DNA from: Vicia villosa | Lineage: Eukaryota; Streptophyta; Magnoliopsida; Fabales; Fabaceae | Assembly (NCBI RefSeq): GCF_029867415.1 | Contig: NC_081184.1 | Coordinates: 78,900,364 to 78,964,363 of the forward strand | Length of the DNA stretch: 64,000 nucleotides | Direction of reading: 5' to 3' | In this document: positions 34,643 to 45,259 of the stretch, piece after piece | Position numbering within the stretch: position 1 is the stretch's first letter | Layout of the letters: every line of letters begins with the position of its first letter | Notes under the pieces: generated by a model | Database searches by the model: none | What the model was told of the DNA's origin: nothing | What the model saw: only the letters and a program-made list of their open reading frames with translations | Program-made: the position numbers and the translations under genes

Positions 34643-35984
34643 GGATAAGTGCCAAAATGTACTTATTTTGTGTATGTAAATAGTGGCACTTATCGATACT
34701 TTTGTTAATACCGTTTGAATAATTCTCCGTTTTGTGTATAAATATGTATACTTTGTGAATAGTTGTATTTTCATATACTTTTATACCATTTGATAGTTTT
34801 TCCTTTGTTTTTATAGGTATTCATGCTTATTGGTCGAGGAATAAAGTGTCAAAGGCACAGCTTCGATTTTGCAGTTTTGGTGCCAGCCCGCTTAGCCACC
34901 ATCAAGCGGACTTCCAAAGACTCAAAATAAGGATGACCAAAATCATCATTTTGGTTTCCACTCATTCATTATTGGATAGATCATTGAATAAGCTTTCCAA
35001 CGCTTCTAACCGGGCGCAATTCGGAGTTACGGTTCTCGAGTTATGGCGAAAACAAAATCTGATTTTTAGCTGACTCCGCTAAGCGGACTCTGTTCCGCTC
35101 AGCGGACCAGCGGATTTTCAGACTTGTTAAAAAGGGGAAAAATCACATTTTTAGGTGATGGGTTGGGTATTTTTGAGTCCCAACACCATCAACTTCATTC
35201 TTAGAGTAGGATTAGCTTAGAAAACAACTTCGGAGGTTGCATACGGATGATCGGGGGTGGATTGAGCGTCGAACGGAGCTGACAAACCGGGAGATCTTCG
35301 GTTCATTTCTCTTCTTCTTTGTGTATTTCTCTTTGGTTGGGTTTGTTTGTATATTTACTTGAATCCTATGTATATTTACCGATTATAATGTTATATTTAA
35401 CTTGCTTTACGAATCTGTGTTGATGTTATCCTGGATTTTTGCTCTATGCTGGGGATTTGGGGTGCTTTAGAGATAAACTTCTTGAATACTTATATAGGAT
35501 GATAATCTGTTGGTTCTGAACTCTAGAGATAGATTTAGAGCTAGCATTCACTGTGGGTATCTGTACTTAATGGTTTCGTGTTTGAGCAGCGCGCGAGAGA
35601 TCGCTGACGCGAGAATACGGATGTTCTCGCAGCTTCGCGTTAGAGATAACCTTAGTTGTGAGATGATCTCGTTTGTGCTCCAGAGATGGACGCTTATGTG
35701 AGAGATACGTGATGACATAGATGAGTATCGTAGGTTGAGTATAACGGGTTGGTAAGTGTATGTTTGTGAAGAGTGAATATATTTACATTCCTGATAAGTT
35801 ATTTCTCTTCTAAGAATGTGTTTATTCTTTTCCTGTTTATATCTTTGTATACTTTTTGCTCATTCAATCCCGAGCTCGAAACCATAGAAACTATTGAATG
35901 GCATCTCTCCATCTCTGTGGACGATAATTCCTGGATCAATATTTCCAAATCTTGTTTGTTGCTTGCCCTATACTGCATTCAACA
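34643..35984 (+). mobile_element. Concatemer LTR5 (right terminal)
   Basis: 1342 bp. Begins GGATAAG instead of TGATAAG, lacks four bases in the TATTGGAGCCTCGAGG region, and has about ten private substitutions. It shares several variants with LTR1 against LTR2-4. Ends TTCAACA before the target duplication. Confidence 0.9.
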
Positions 35985-35989
35985 ATAAT
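35985..35989. other. Target-site duplication ATAAT (right)
   Basis: Matches 20522-20526. Confidence 0.93.
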
Positions 35990-36770
35990 CACAACAGTGA
36001 TATTTCTCTTAACGTTTAAGCTTAATCTCACTAATATATTACAGCAGCAATGTAGTGAGCTTTGATGAAGATGAAGTTTCTGAGCTTTGAATTTGAACAG
36101 CGTTTCAGCAAGTCGTTCAGAATAATTTTGTTCAGAATCGTTCAGAGTTGTTAACCTTGCTTCTCATCAGAACTTCATATTTATAGGCGTTTGAGAAGAT
36201 GACCGTTGGGCGCATTTAATGCTTTGCGTGTTCCGTACAGCATTGCATTTAATGTTTCACGCTTTTGCCAACTACCTCGAGCCTTGTTCACGCTGTGTCT
36301 ACTGACGTTGCCTTTAATAGCTTTTAACGTTCCTTTTGTCAGTCAGCGTAGCCTGCCACTTGTACTTTCTTCTGATCAGATGTTTGTGAATATAATATTT
36401 GAATATCATCAGAGTCAAACAGCTTGGTGCATAGCATCTTCTTGTCTTCTGACCTTGAAGTGCTTCTGAGCGTGATACCATGAGAACTTCAGTGTTTCTG
36501 CTTCTGATCTCAAGTTCTTCTGATGCTTCCATAGACCCATGTTCTGATTCTGCCTTGACCATCTTCTAATGTCTTGCCAGACCATGTTCTGATGTTGCAT
36601 GCTGAACCTTCTGAGACAAAGCTTCTGAGCGCTGATTTGTGCATACTCTTTATATATTTCCTGAAAGGGAAATTGCAATGTATTAGAGTACCACATTATC
36701 TCACACAAAATTCATATCCTTGTTATCATCAAAACTAAGAATATTGATCAGAACAAATCTTGTTCTAACA
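35990..36770 (-). mobile_element. 5' LTR of Copia element, right piece
   Basis: Resumes with CACAACAGTG exactly where 20526 broke off and matches 12719-13489 to the end, GTTCTAACA. Confidence 0.92.
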
Positions 36771-36775
36771 CAATT
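36771..36775. other. Target-site duplication CAATT (right)
   Basis: Matches 12267-12271; joins the two parts of LTR_B. Confidence 0.9.
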
Positions 36776-36897
36776 TGGTCCAGTTTTCAGAAAATTCAAA
36801 TTCCAATTGGGGTTGTGTTCTTGGCGCCATATTTTTGAAACTGAAGTTGGGAAATTGATTCAAAATATATTTTAATTTGTTGCAAGTATTAACAGAC

Positions 36898-36970
36898 CAT
36901 GCGCGTGATCCAGTTGGCTAAGTTTTTGAGTAATGACCTCAAGGTCACGAGTTCAACACTCCTAGGGGCC
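36898..36970 (+). repeat. tRNA-like segment, possible SINE head
   Basis: TGATCCAGTTGG (36906-36917) fits a Pol III A box and GAGTTCAACACTCC (36949-36962) fits a B box, about 43 bases apart as in a tRNA; AAGGTCACGAGTTC is typical of the T arm. The cloverleaf is not complete, so it is not called a working tRNA gene. It could be the head of a tRNA-derived SINE. Confidence 0.45.
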
Positions 36971-38192
36971 AAACCATTCTTTTTTATCACTTATTTTCTT
37001 TAATTTTTTACACAACTTCATCAATTAATTTAACCAATCAAAATTCATCTTTTCCACTTCATTTTTTGCACACTCTTTGTTTAATATATATATTTTATGA
37101 ACATCCAAAAAAATCACAAAAAAAATATTTATTTAATACATTTTTAAATATATTTAAAATGACATATTTTTAAGTGTTTTTAAATACTTTAAATATTGTT
37201 TTTCATTTGATTTTTCAAAATTAATTACTTGTAAATATTTTGTGATCAAAACCCTAATCATTTAGGTATTAATTAAGTATAATCTTTGCTTTTATCTTAA
37301 TTAAATTGATTTCTTTCAAAATTTCAAACCATTTTAAAACAAACGATCGTCGTTTTTCAAAACAAATCACTTTCAAAACCATTTCTTTTTAGTTTTCTTT
37401 TCAAAAACTCTTGATCAAATATCTTTGGATTAATCAATTGATTTTAAAAACAACCTGGGCATCCCTTATGGTATAAGCCCCATTCATTTGTATAAATTTA
37501 GGTTTTTCATTGTATATATACCCATCTTTTATACTTCGATCGAATTGATTTAAACCCTCAAATAACAAGATCAAAGTTGGGGTTTTTCTTCAAAAATCAA
37601 TCTGGGCCTCTCGAATATTAGAGAGTATATGTCCCTTTCCTTTTCTTTGTACAGTTTTTCTTTAAACAAAAAAAAACTTCTTTCAAAACAAAACTGTCAA
37701 ACTGTTTTCAAACGACGCATCTTTTAACAAAACAATCAACCATGTTTTATAAAATAAAACGTGGGCCTCCACATAGGTATAAGTCCCAAACCTTTTTGTA
37801 AATATTTGTTTACATAGCTTTGAACAAACTCAATGGGCCTCTCCCCGAGTATAAGTCCCGAGCCCCCGTGTATACAAATGGATCATGCTTACAGGTATAT
37901 TTCCTTCATAAACTCCATTATATACACACACCTTGACATATATATGTAGTTGTTCATACTTGTTCATGTTTGTCCATGTTTGTTCATACTTGTTCATGTA
38001 TTTGTGTTTGTTCATGTTATATACACTTGTTCAACTTAGTACAACACTAGGTTCCCCATAGCCTCCTATTAGGCTTCGTGCAAAGAATCTCCCTAGTTTA
38101 GGTTAGGACATAGAGTATGGTTTCCCGGTGAAATCGCTCTAAGAGCTCAAACCAACTATACCATGCCTCCCCTTGGGCTTTGTACAAACGAC

Positions 38193-38291
38193 TTGTCCCT
38201 CCCATAGCCTCCTCTTGGGCTTACAATGCAAGGACCCTCGATTGTCCCTCCCATAGCCTCCTCTTGGGCTTACAATGCAAGGACCCTCGGA
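38193..38291. repeat. 50-bp tandem repeat, 2 units
   Basis: Two near-perfect units beginning TTGTCCCTCCCATAGCC, with a third partial GATAGCCTCCTCTTGGGCTT after them and a related start at 38166. Confidence 0.85.
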
Positions 38292-38430
38292 TAGCCTCCT
38301 CTTGGGCTTCGTACAAGGACCCACGGGCTTCTTATAAGCATCCCCATATATCCAAAACAAATACCCTAGGAGATTAGACATTTTTCATCTCTATGATAGG
38401 GGTATCTCTTCTATATCATCATAAACAATC

Positions 38431-38655
38431 AATCAATCAAACTTTTTTGCCACAAGGCTGGCTAATCAATCAAACCTCTTTTTGCCACAAGGCTGGCTAA
38501 TCAATCAAACCGTTTTGCCACCATACTGGCTAATTAATCAAAGTTTTTGTCACAAGGCTGACTTCATTGAAACTTTTGCCACAAGGCTGGCTGATTAATC
38601 AAAACTTTTTGTCACAAGGCTGACTTCATTGAAAGTTTTTGCCACAAGGCTGGTT
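38431..38655. repeat. Degenerate tandem repeat with GCCACAAGGCTGGCT
   Basis: Six or seven units of TTTTTGCCACAAGGCTGGCT followed by AATCAATCAAA or CTTCATTGAAA, spacing about 30-38 bases. Confidence 0.85.
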
Positions 38656-39226
38656 AAACAAAAAAAACATCTTTATCATTCTAAGCGCCATAAGTGGCAC
38701 AGCCCAGGGCTTATAATGAAAAGATTTCAAACAAAAATCAAATAGATGTATGTGATGATATAGATTAGATACATCGAACATTGAGATGACATTTGTCTCT
38801 TTTCCTTTGCTTCCACTAGCATAAGTGGGAACTACGATTTCTCTGACTTTCTCAACATCCCTTTGAGAATACGTAGGCACAAGGTCGTATCCTTGGCGAG
38901 CAAAACTTCTCCCTCAAACCATTCAAACCTTAGCACCCGTAGACCCCGAGCTACAGATGCTTTGATTCCCTCTAAGGGATATGTATGCAGAGGATCGTGA
39001 TGATCTTTGCAAGCATAATCAAACAAACACCTTAGGTCCCACCTATTTCACAAGAACCTCTCAATAACATGGAATGAAAAACATAGCAAAGAAACCTATA
39101 GAGTACTATAGATACGTTGGGTGCTAATACCTTCCCTTCGTATAACCAACCCTCTTACCCGGAATCTCTCCCCCACTTTTAAGGTTATTGCAGCTTTTTT
39201 CCTTTTCCTACTTTGGAAACAATAAA

Positions 39227-39415
39227 AAGTTTGGTCGGAACAAAAGAAAAATCATTTTTTTGAGCACTCGAGCCCAAAGAAGGCATCAGGTGTCTCATCC
39301 CGAAAAAAGATACGATTTTTCCCCGCGACACTAGGGCACATAATGATTTAAGTTTTCGCCTTGTGACAGCAAACCAAAAAACTCAAAATACTTTCACCAG
39401 GCCTTAGGTAAATCT
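39227..39415 (+). mobile_element. Ogre-like leader after LTR_B, truncated
   Basis: GCACTCGAGCCCAAAG, GGTGTCTCATCC and TTTTTCCCCGCGACA resemble the leader that follows the LTR in Ogre-like elements; the parallel in this window is TTTTCCCCGC at about 6428. It stops within ~100 bases at the junction with the minus-strand gag below. No gene. Confidence 0.45.
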
Positions 39416-41985
39416 TCAGCAAATGGTTTTCTTGCCTCCAGTGTCCTTGCATCTTGTTTCATTGGGCCCTTTCATAGTTAGCCTAAACCTTTGACTCACC
39501 ATGATTGAGCATCTTGGACACATCAGCATTCGTCCAACATTCTTCTCATGGCACCTCCAGAGATAATCCTTCAGACTTTCATTTGCCCTTGGATTTCCAT
39601 AGTTTCCTTTTTCCTTCTCCTTCACCAGACATCTCTCTAGTTCTTCAATATCAGATAAGGGTTGTCCAACATTCACCATGTTGACTCCTGCTGGCGGGAC
39701 TTCAGAAATCCTTATTTTTTGGAGCTTCAGCCTGAGGTCTTCAATGGCCTCATTTGTTTTCTCCATAAGACCCTTAGTGGTCTTTGATTCGAACGAACCT
39801 TCAACTTCAGTATTGAAGATCACATTGTTACTTAGGCTTTTAGTAGCCTGCTTTCCTTCCGAAACTATCTCCCATTCCGTAATATCAGCCTCAAACACAT
39901 TCACCATGTTAATGTCGACAGGTTCAATATAGTTGGTGTCAGCGATGTTGAGGGGATCAGCATCAACTTTCATGCTATTTTTTCCCTTGTCAGCGAACTT
40001 CAAACGACCATCCTTGATAGCATTTTGAATCAGATCCCTGAAAAGAAAACATTGTGAAGTTTTATGGCCCAAAAACCTATGATATTTACAAAAACCTCGT
40101 TTCCTCCGTTGTTCTAACAGAGGAATTTTAGAATTAGGAGGTACTATCATATAGCCATCTTTGACTAATAAATTGAAAATTTCATCACATTTGGTGACGT
40201 TAAAAGTATATGTTTTCTTTGGGAATTTGTCATTTTTATCTGCTTCGACAGGGTTTTTTCCATTAGAAGGGGTGAGCAATTTACAAGAATATGGCGGTGC
40301 CTCTTTTAATTCAGCCAAATCTATTTCAACTTCATTAAAGCCATATGAATCATCAAAGGTTTCAGCTTCGACATCTTCAGCCTCAACATAGGCCAATCTC
40401 TCCTTCTTGTAATTCTTATTTGCTCTAGCCTTTTCACCTTTCAGTCGTTCGACTTGTCGAACTCTATCTGCTAACTGGGCCATGTCTCTCAAATATTGAG
40501 TATCTAACTTCTTTCGAATTGAATAGTCCAAACCGCGTGCAGCCATTTTGACCAATTCATGTTCTGGAACAACTGTGAAACATCTTGATTTCAATAAATG
40601 GAACCTATTCAAGTAATCATCTATAGGCTCTGTGAATTTCCTCTTAATGCTAGCCAATTCTTTCAAACTAATCTTGGTTTTCCCCATGTAGAGCTGTTCA
40701 TGGAACATTCTCTCTAGATGAGCCCAAGTATGTACGGAGTTTGGAGGTAAGGTGGTGAACCATGTAAAAGCATTTTTTGTTAATGAACTAGGGAAATATT
40801 TGATTCTCTAGTTCTCACTATTCGCTAGATCACCAGCTTCTGTCAAATATCGGGCTATGTGTTCCACAGTCGATTCACTATAATCCCCTGAAAATTTCGT
40901 AAATTTAGGCACTTTGGTACCTCTTGGTAGTTCAGTTTGCAAAATATAGTATGCTACATGGGAAGTGTAGTTAGTACGTCAAAGTCCAGTTTTAAGGCCA
41001 TTGTTGGCCATAATCCTTTCGATCAGGGTTGTTAAGTTATCTTCTGTTGCCATGTTGTCTCTTCTAACCCTGTGTATTACTTCATCTGCATTTTGCTCCC
41101 TATTGACCATGACTACCCTAGGTTGTTCCTCACGAATTTCTTGTCGAATTGCATTAGTTCTTCGGGCCTGTCGCTCTAATTCTACCTCTTGGTTTCTCTC
41201 ATATGGCCTTTTCCTAGGTGGTCGAACTGGATCCAAGATAGGTTCTAAAACTGGTTCGTCTGCCTGAATGACAACCTGATTGTTTCTTCGTCGGGTAGAC
41301 ATTTGAGGGGGCCCTAAAAAATTTTCTATACGCCCCATTTGTGTGGATATTCATTGGTACGTATCAATATTATCCTTGTTAGTCCTAGTAATGTTTAATA
41401 TTAAGGGAGAAAAAATTGAACCCATTTCTCGAGCAAGTACACCCACCATGTCATGGTTGCTTGCATCCATTTCTTGCCTAAATGCTGCTTGGTTATTTGT
41501 GGTTAATGTAGGCATTTGGCCTGATGGGCCTGGATTTTGTACACTTCGACTGACTGAACCTACATTTGGCGAAAGGTGGCCGTACCAGGTTGGGTGTATG
41601 TAGGTCCAGCACCCTGCATTCCTATCATATAGGATGCTGGCATTCCATATGATTGTTGGTTCCAAGGCCTATAACCTTCGAATCCAGTTGGTCTCGGGGT
41701 AAATGGTGGTCCCTGACTTCCAAAACTTGTCAAAAAATGTGATATTTTTGTTGTGCTTGTAAGGGGTGGTACCGTAGTCGAACTAAGTACTGGTATCGTC
41801 CTTGTTGGCATCAATGTAGATTCGGGCATGGCCTGTGAACTACTTACCTCCGCGGACCCTGTCGATGTAGGTATCGCTTGTGTTTTTGGAATAGAGGTCG
41901 AAACATATGTTGTACTTGCAGCGACTGTAACTGACCCTTGTGGGGGATCTTACGTTCCCCTTTCACTGGTTAAATTGACAATTTT
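39416..41985 (-). pseudogene. Ty3-type gag, frameshifted and with stops (element D-left)
   Basis: Gag of a Ty3 element on the minus strand. The main open piece (40708-39416, 430 residues) starts inside the retrotransposon gag domain (FHEQLYMGKTKISLKEL) and contains a C-x2-H...H-x4-C knuckle, FCKYHRFLGHKTSQCF. Upstream, the frame continues to about 41985 but is broken by a stop near 40808, others at about 40976 and 41348, and a frame change near 41570-41600. The N-terminal part (FGSQGPPFTPRPTGFEGYRP) is homologous to the plus-strand fragment at 52671-53021. Protease, RT and integrase are absent: the element is truncated at about 39400 against Ogre-like sequence. Lineage within Ty3 is not settled; the knuckle looks like the non-chromovirus Tat/Athila type. 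Confidence 0.8.
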
Positions 41986-42120
41986 ATTTTTGTACTTACG
42001 TTTAGGAATTGGCTGTGAACTGTTGGTTAATTTACCACTCCTAAGGTTCATACAAGGTTCTAATACGTTCTAAACTTATAAGTCGAAAACAAAAACTTTA
42101 AAATGACTACTTTTGACACT

Positions 42121-42139
42121 GTCCCACTAGGCATGCCCA
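42121..42139 (-). other. Primer-binding site of element D-left
   Basis: Minus strand TGGGCATGCCTAGTGGGAC, directly after LTR-like sequence ending TAAACA. The plus-strand relative at 52500 reads TGGCACACCTAGTGGGAC. Confidence 0.65.
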
Positions 42140-42141
42140 TT

Positions 42142-43085
42142 TGTTTACGGTGATTTTTGGTAAACAACCGCTAGTCCTCCAAACTATGAATATACTTTGG
42201 TTACTTGCAGGATCAACTAGATTGATCCTAGTACATGTGTCGAAAAGTCGTCTTTTATGATAATTTGGTTCATGTTGTCTTGGTTTTTAGTTATGTTATA
42301 ATGGGAGGGTATAAATCTATGAACGACTACAAAATAAGACTAAGTAAAGTTGCAATGAAATAAACTGGTTAGACAATAGACATAAATAAATTTCAACAAG
42401 AATGCAAAGGAAATTTAAATTGCGAATATGGAAAGACTTGAAAAGAAATTAAAGGAAATTAAAGACACTTCGATCTTAAATAGAAAGATAAACATATATA
42501 AGGTGTTGGTGTTACACGTACATTTCTCAGCGAAAACTCTTTCTCTAACGCTTGATACTTGAGTGATTTGTGAGTAATTTGTACAAAATGAACACATTGG
42601 ATCCTACTACTAAGACCCTTCTTTATACTAATTCGACCCAAACGGTCCTATACTAACAAAAATCCATGTTGTCCGCATGCATATGCTTCGAATCCCTGGA
42701 CTCCACCTGTCCTTGTTGATTCAAATAGGACTTTTCGAATTTCAAACCTTCCCGCTCGAACTTCATTCGATTCGTAACAACGTGTCTTTCGTGAGAATGT
42801 ATCACAAAACCTTAAGTTTCCATACTCTTTGTATTTCGAAGACTACTCAAGGCTTCAAAGACTGCCTATCTCAATTCAGCTTCGATTTAGGAATCTTCAA
42901 CATATATAACATTCTCGAAAAATAGCCATTCAAAGCCATTCTTTCCCCGAAACTTAAGTCTTTGAAGAATGTACATATCATTCGAAATCTCCAGCTAACA
43001 ACTTACCCCCAATAAATGCCTGTTTCGGAAAATTAAGAGAAATAGGTGTTTCTTGTCATTATGAGATTTCGATCTCTTCGTAACC
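42142..43085 (-). mobile_element. 5' LTR of element D-left
   Basis: Noncoding. Reverse complement of parts of 51695-52496: shared GAGCGGGAAGGTTTGAAATT, TTAGTATAAA, GTTCATTTTGTACAAA and the same end TAAACA before the primer site. The far (5') end near 43085 is set where LTR_E-like sequence begins and is uncertain. Confidence 0.6.
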
Positions 43086-43286
43086 TTCGCAAGAAATAAC
43101 CAACATATATGTAACACGCCTCACTCTCGGATCAATTAGGATCAGTGAATATTTTCTATCCTCTTGTATGTTCTCTAACCCCTTGTCCCATACTTACTAC
43201 ACCGTGTTAGCTGAATATTTCGACAGGAATAAACAAGATATTATAAGTATTATGCTTCTAAGTAGAAAGTATGGAGAGTGGCTTTG
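43086..43286. mobile_element. Fragment related to LTR_E
   Basis: ACATATATGTAACACGCCTC, TCCCATACTTACTACACCGT and other words match 54447-54600 in the same order with about 80% identity by eye. A broken piece of the same LTR family; noncoding. Confidence 0.6.
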
Positions 43287-43291
43287 TAAGG
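43287..43291. other. Target-site duplication TAAGG (left)
   Basis: TAAGG before TGTAACACCC; repeated at 51690-51694 after GTGTTACA. Confidence 0.92.
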
Positions 43292-45217
43292 TGTAACACC
43301 CTTCTAAACCCCGCGGAAAATTTTTCAAAAATCAGAGTAAAACATGAGAAAGGGCATTACAACTCCAATAAAATAAATAAACATTCATGTCATGCCATAT
43401 AAGGAACGATAAACCAAAATTATTCAGGTAGCATGTTAACACAGCGGAATATTCTTAACAACGGAATAATCAAACAACCGGAGTCATAGACTCATAATTC
43501 AACCATAAACCATAAACAAAACAGAAGTTTATCAGCCAACTCTAAAATAACGTTCCCGGCGTTACACGACCAGAGCATGACACAGACCCAACTGACTCTA
43601 ACGAACTACTTGACGAGCTAATCCTCACCAAGTACACAAGCTACTCCTCAATCTGAAAAATAACAACAGTAAGGGTGAGTTTCATTCGCATTAACAAATG
43701 TTATAGGAATATAAACAATACAACATCATCCATACATTATTCACCCAAATCAATTATATTCAGATAGCATAGCAACATTTATCAAATACTATCATTCATA
43801 CCAAAATACACACAAATTGCAACATTGGACAACTTTCATTCATGTTACAATTATACACAACAACCTAATGCAATGCAACTAATGCATGTGGTACCAATCA
43901 TGGGATAACCCATCTCACCGATCCACCACCATAAAGATTCGGCTACTTCTCTCACTAATTCCACACAATGGGAATTAGATACCGTTGTCCCACCACCATA
44001 AGGGATACAGCCCACAACATGATTATGAAATGCATGCATCAACCACGACATGCTCGTCATTATCATCCACCAACAATTCATAATCATTCATATCACCACA
44101 TACAAGCATAATAATATCACAACCATTTGATATTCACCACAACATAATACAGTTAACACCACAAATATATTATCATCTCATCAATCGTAATAGCTAGAAA
44201 CACCGCATAGCATGTTCGAACCATTACTCAAAAGATCACCAAACACAATCCACAAAACCAACAAAATGATTTTTAAATTATAATCCCCAAATACACATCA
44301 TAAAATAGGGCATTACTTCATCTACCAGGTACTCGAAACGGCGTACAAAAAGGATTAACGGTTTAAAAGTTACGGATATTTAAAATGAGTATTTTTCCAA
44401 AAAGCTTCAGTGGTAACCGGTTACCTAAATGATGTAACCGGTTACATCACTGACAGTAACTTTTATTTTTCAATTTCGTCCAGTGGTAACCGGTTACCTA
44501 AATGATGTAACAGGTTACATCATCGCGAAATGCAGTTCTTCGCCTGTTTGAGACCATGTAATCGGTTACCTCCCTCATGTAACCGGTTACATTACCGATA
44601 TAGCAGAAAAATCATTTTTCTGCAGCACTGTTTTCATCCCAAGTGCGAACCCAATCATCTCAACACGTCCAAAATCTCATCACAGCACGAAAATGCACAT
44701 TTAAACATACTTCTAACAGGTATTAACATCAGTAATCAACATTAAACATCATTCACAACAACTCAATTGCATCATACATCATAATTGAATCTAAAGTTCT
44801 ACAAACCCCAAAACCCCAAACACCGACATATAATCCAATTCGGAATCCTAACATACGAATTCAATCGAATCATTCATAATACCCATAATAGAGGTTAATG
44901 AGAAGAATCCCCCCTTACCTCGATGTCGAATTCTTGGATGCTCTTTCTCTTCGCACTTGCTCTTCTCCCAATTTCACGTTCAATCTTCTCTTCTCCCTTT
45001 TGGTTCTCTTTTCACAAAATACTCCTCTTTTCTATTTTTATGAAAATATAACTTTATTTTAGAAAAGGGCTTTGCAACTGATACACCCCCCCAACTACTA
45101 CTAGCAAAACTAGCCCATTAGCCTTATTTCATCCATAATCTCAATTAATTCAATTTAATTCTAATATTTAATAAAAAAATTAATTAAATTAAATAAAGAA
45201 TTTTATGGGGTGTTACA
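43292..45217 (-). mobile_element. 3' LTR of the chromovirus
   Basis: 1926 bp, TGTAACACCC...GGGTGTTACA on the plus strand; equals 49763-51689 at offset 6471 apart from scattered differences and one base of length. Noncoding. Confidence 0.94.
44412..44592. repeat. Palindrome cluster with GTAACCGGTTAC in the chromovirus LTR
   Basis: GGTAACCGGTTACC at 44412-44425 and 44485-44498; GATGTAACCGGTTACATC at 44431-44448; near-palindromes at 44504-44521 (one mismatch), ~44557-44571, and ATGTAACCGGTTACAT at 44576-44591. Six sites in 181 bases. Confidence 0.93.
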
Positions 45218-45237
45218 ACCCTCCCCCACTAGAAAAG
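45218..45237 (-). other. Polypurine tract of the chromovirus
   Basis: Minus strand CTAGTGGGGGAGGGTTG immediately before TGTAACACCC. Confidence 0.88.
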
Positions 45238-45259
45238 TTTTCGTCCTCGAAAACATACC

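Larger units (their letters stand above)
20527..35984 (+). mobile_element. Concatemer of a non-autonomous LTR retrotransposon (5 LTRs, 4 bodies)
   Basis: 15.46 kb between one pair of 5-bp target duplications, arranged LTR-body-LTR-body-LTR-body-LTR-body-LTR. The period is 3541 bases (3493 for the first step because LTR1 has a 48-bp deletion). Every LTR starts TGATAAGTGCC (GG in LTR5) and ends TTCAACA; every body starts with a tRNA-Asp-type primer site TGGCGCCGTTGCCGGGGA and ends with a PPT GGGGAGAG. The bodies are ~2.2 kb with no frame for gag or pol, so the element depends on enzymes from elsewhere. The primer site, the hairpin GTTGGG...CCCAAC and the 'GAGGACAAACAAAG' context before the PPT recall Athila-like Ty3 elements; that link is inference. 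Confidence 0.93.
12272..36770 (-). mobile_element. SIRE-like Copia retrotransposon with nested concatemer
   Basis: In minus-strand orientation it runs LTR (36770 to 20089, itself interrupted by 20527-35989), PBS, gag, pol, long 3' region, PPT, LTR (13489 to 12272). On the minus strand the LTR begins TGTTAGAACA and ends CTATCCTTCA. Gag is broken; pol is open throughout. The large gag, PPT with GGGGGAGAT and long 3' region after pol resemble the SIRE/Maximus lineage; no envelope-like frame is seen after pol. The two LTRs differ at a number of sites, so this is not a very recent insertion. Confidence 0.9.
36776..39226 (+). mobile_element. Ogre-like LTR_B, right part
   Basis: No gene. Continues LTR_B after the Copia insertion. 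It contains a tRNA-like segment, two short tandem repeats and several GGGCCTC...TATAAGTCCC segments (37600-37860). The closing stretch (GTAGGCACAAGG, GGGTGCTAATACCTTCCC, AATAAAAAGTTTGG) parallels the end of LTR_A. The exact end is uncertain. Confidence 0.6.

Noticed and set aside
12272..36770. Two separate Copia elements (left one complete, right one solo LTR)
   Set aside because: The right LTR piece ends in the matching CAATT duplication and its halves rejoin perfectly across the concatemer, so it is one element.
36898..36970. Functional tRNA gene
   Set aside because: A- and B-box words are present but no complete acceptor stem or anticodon arm could be paired.
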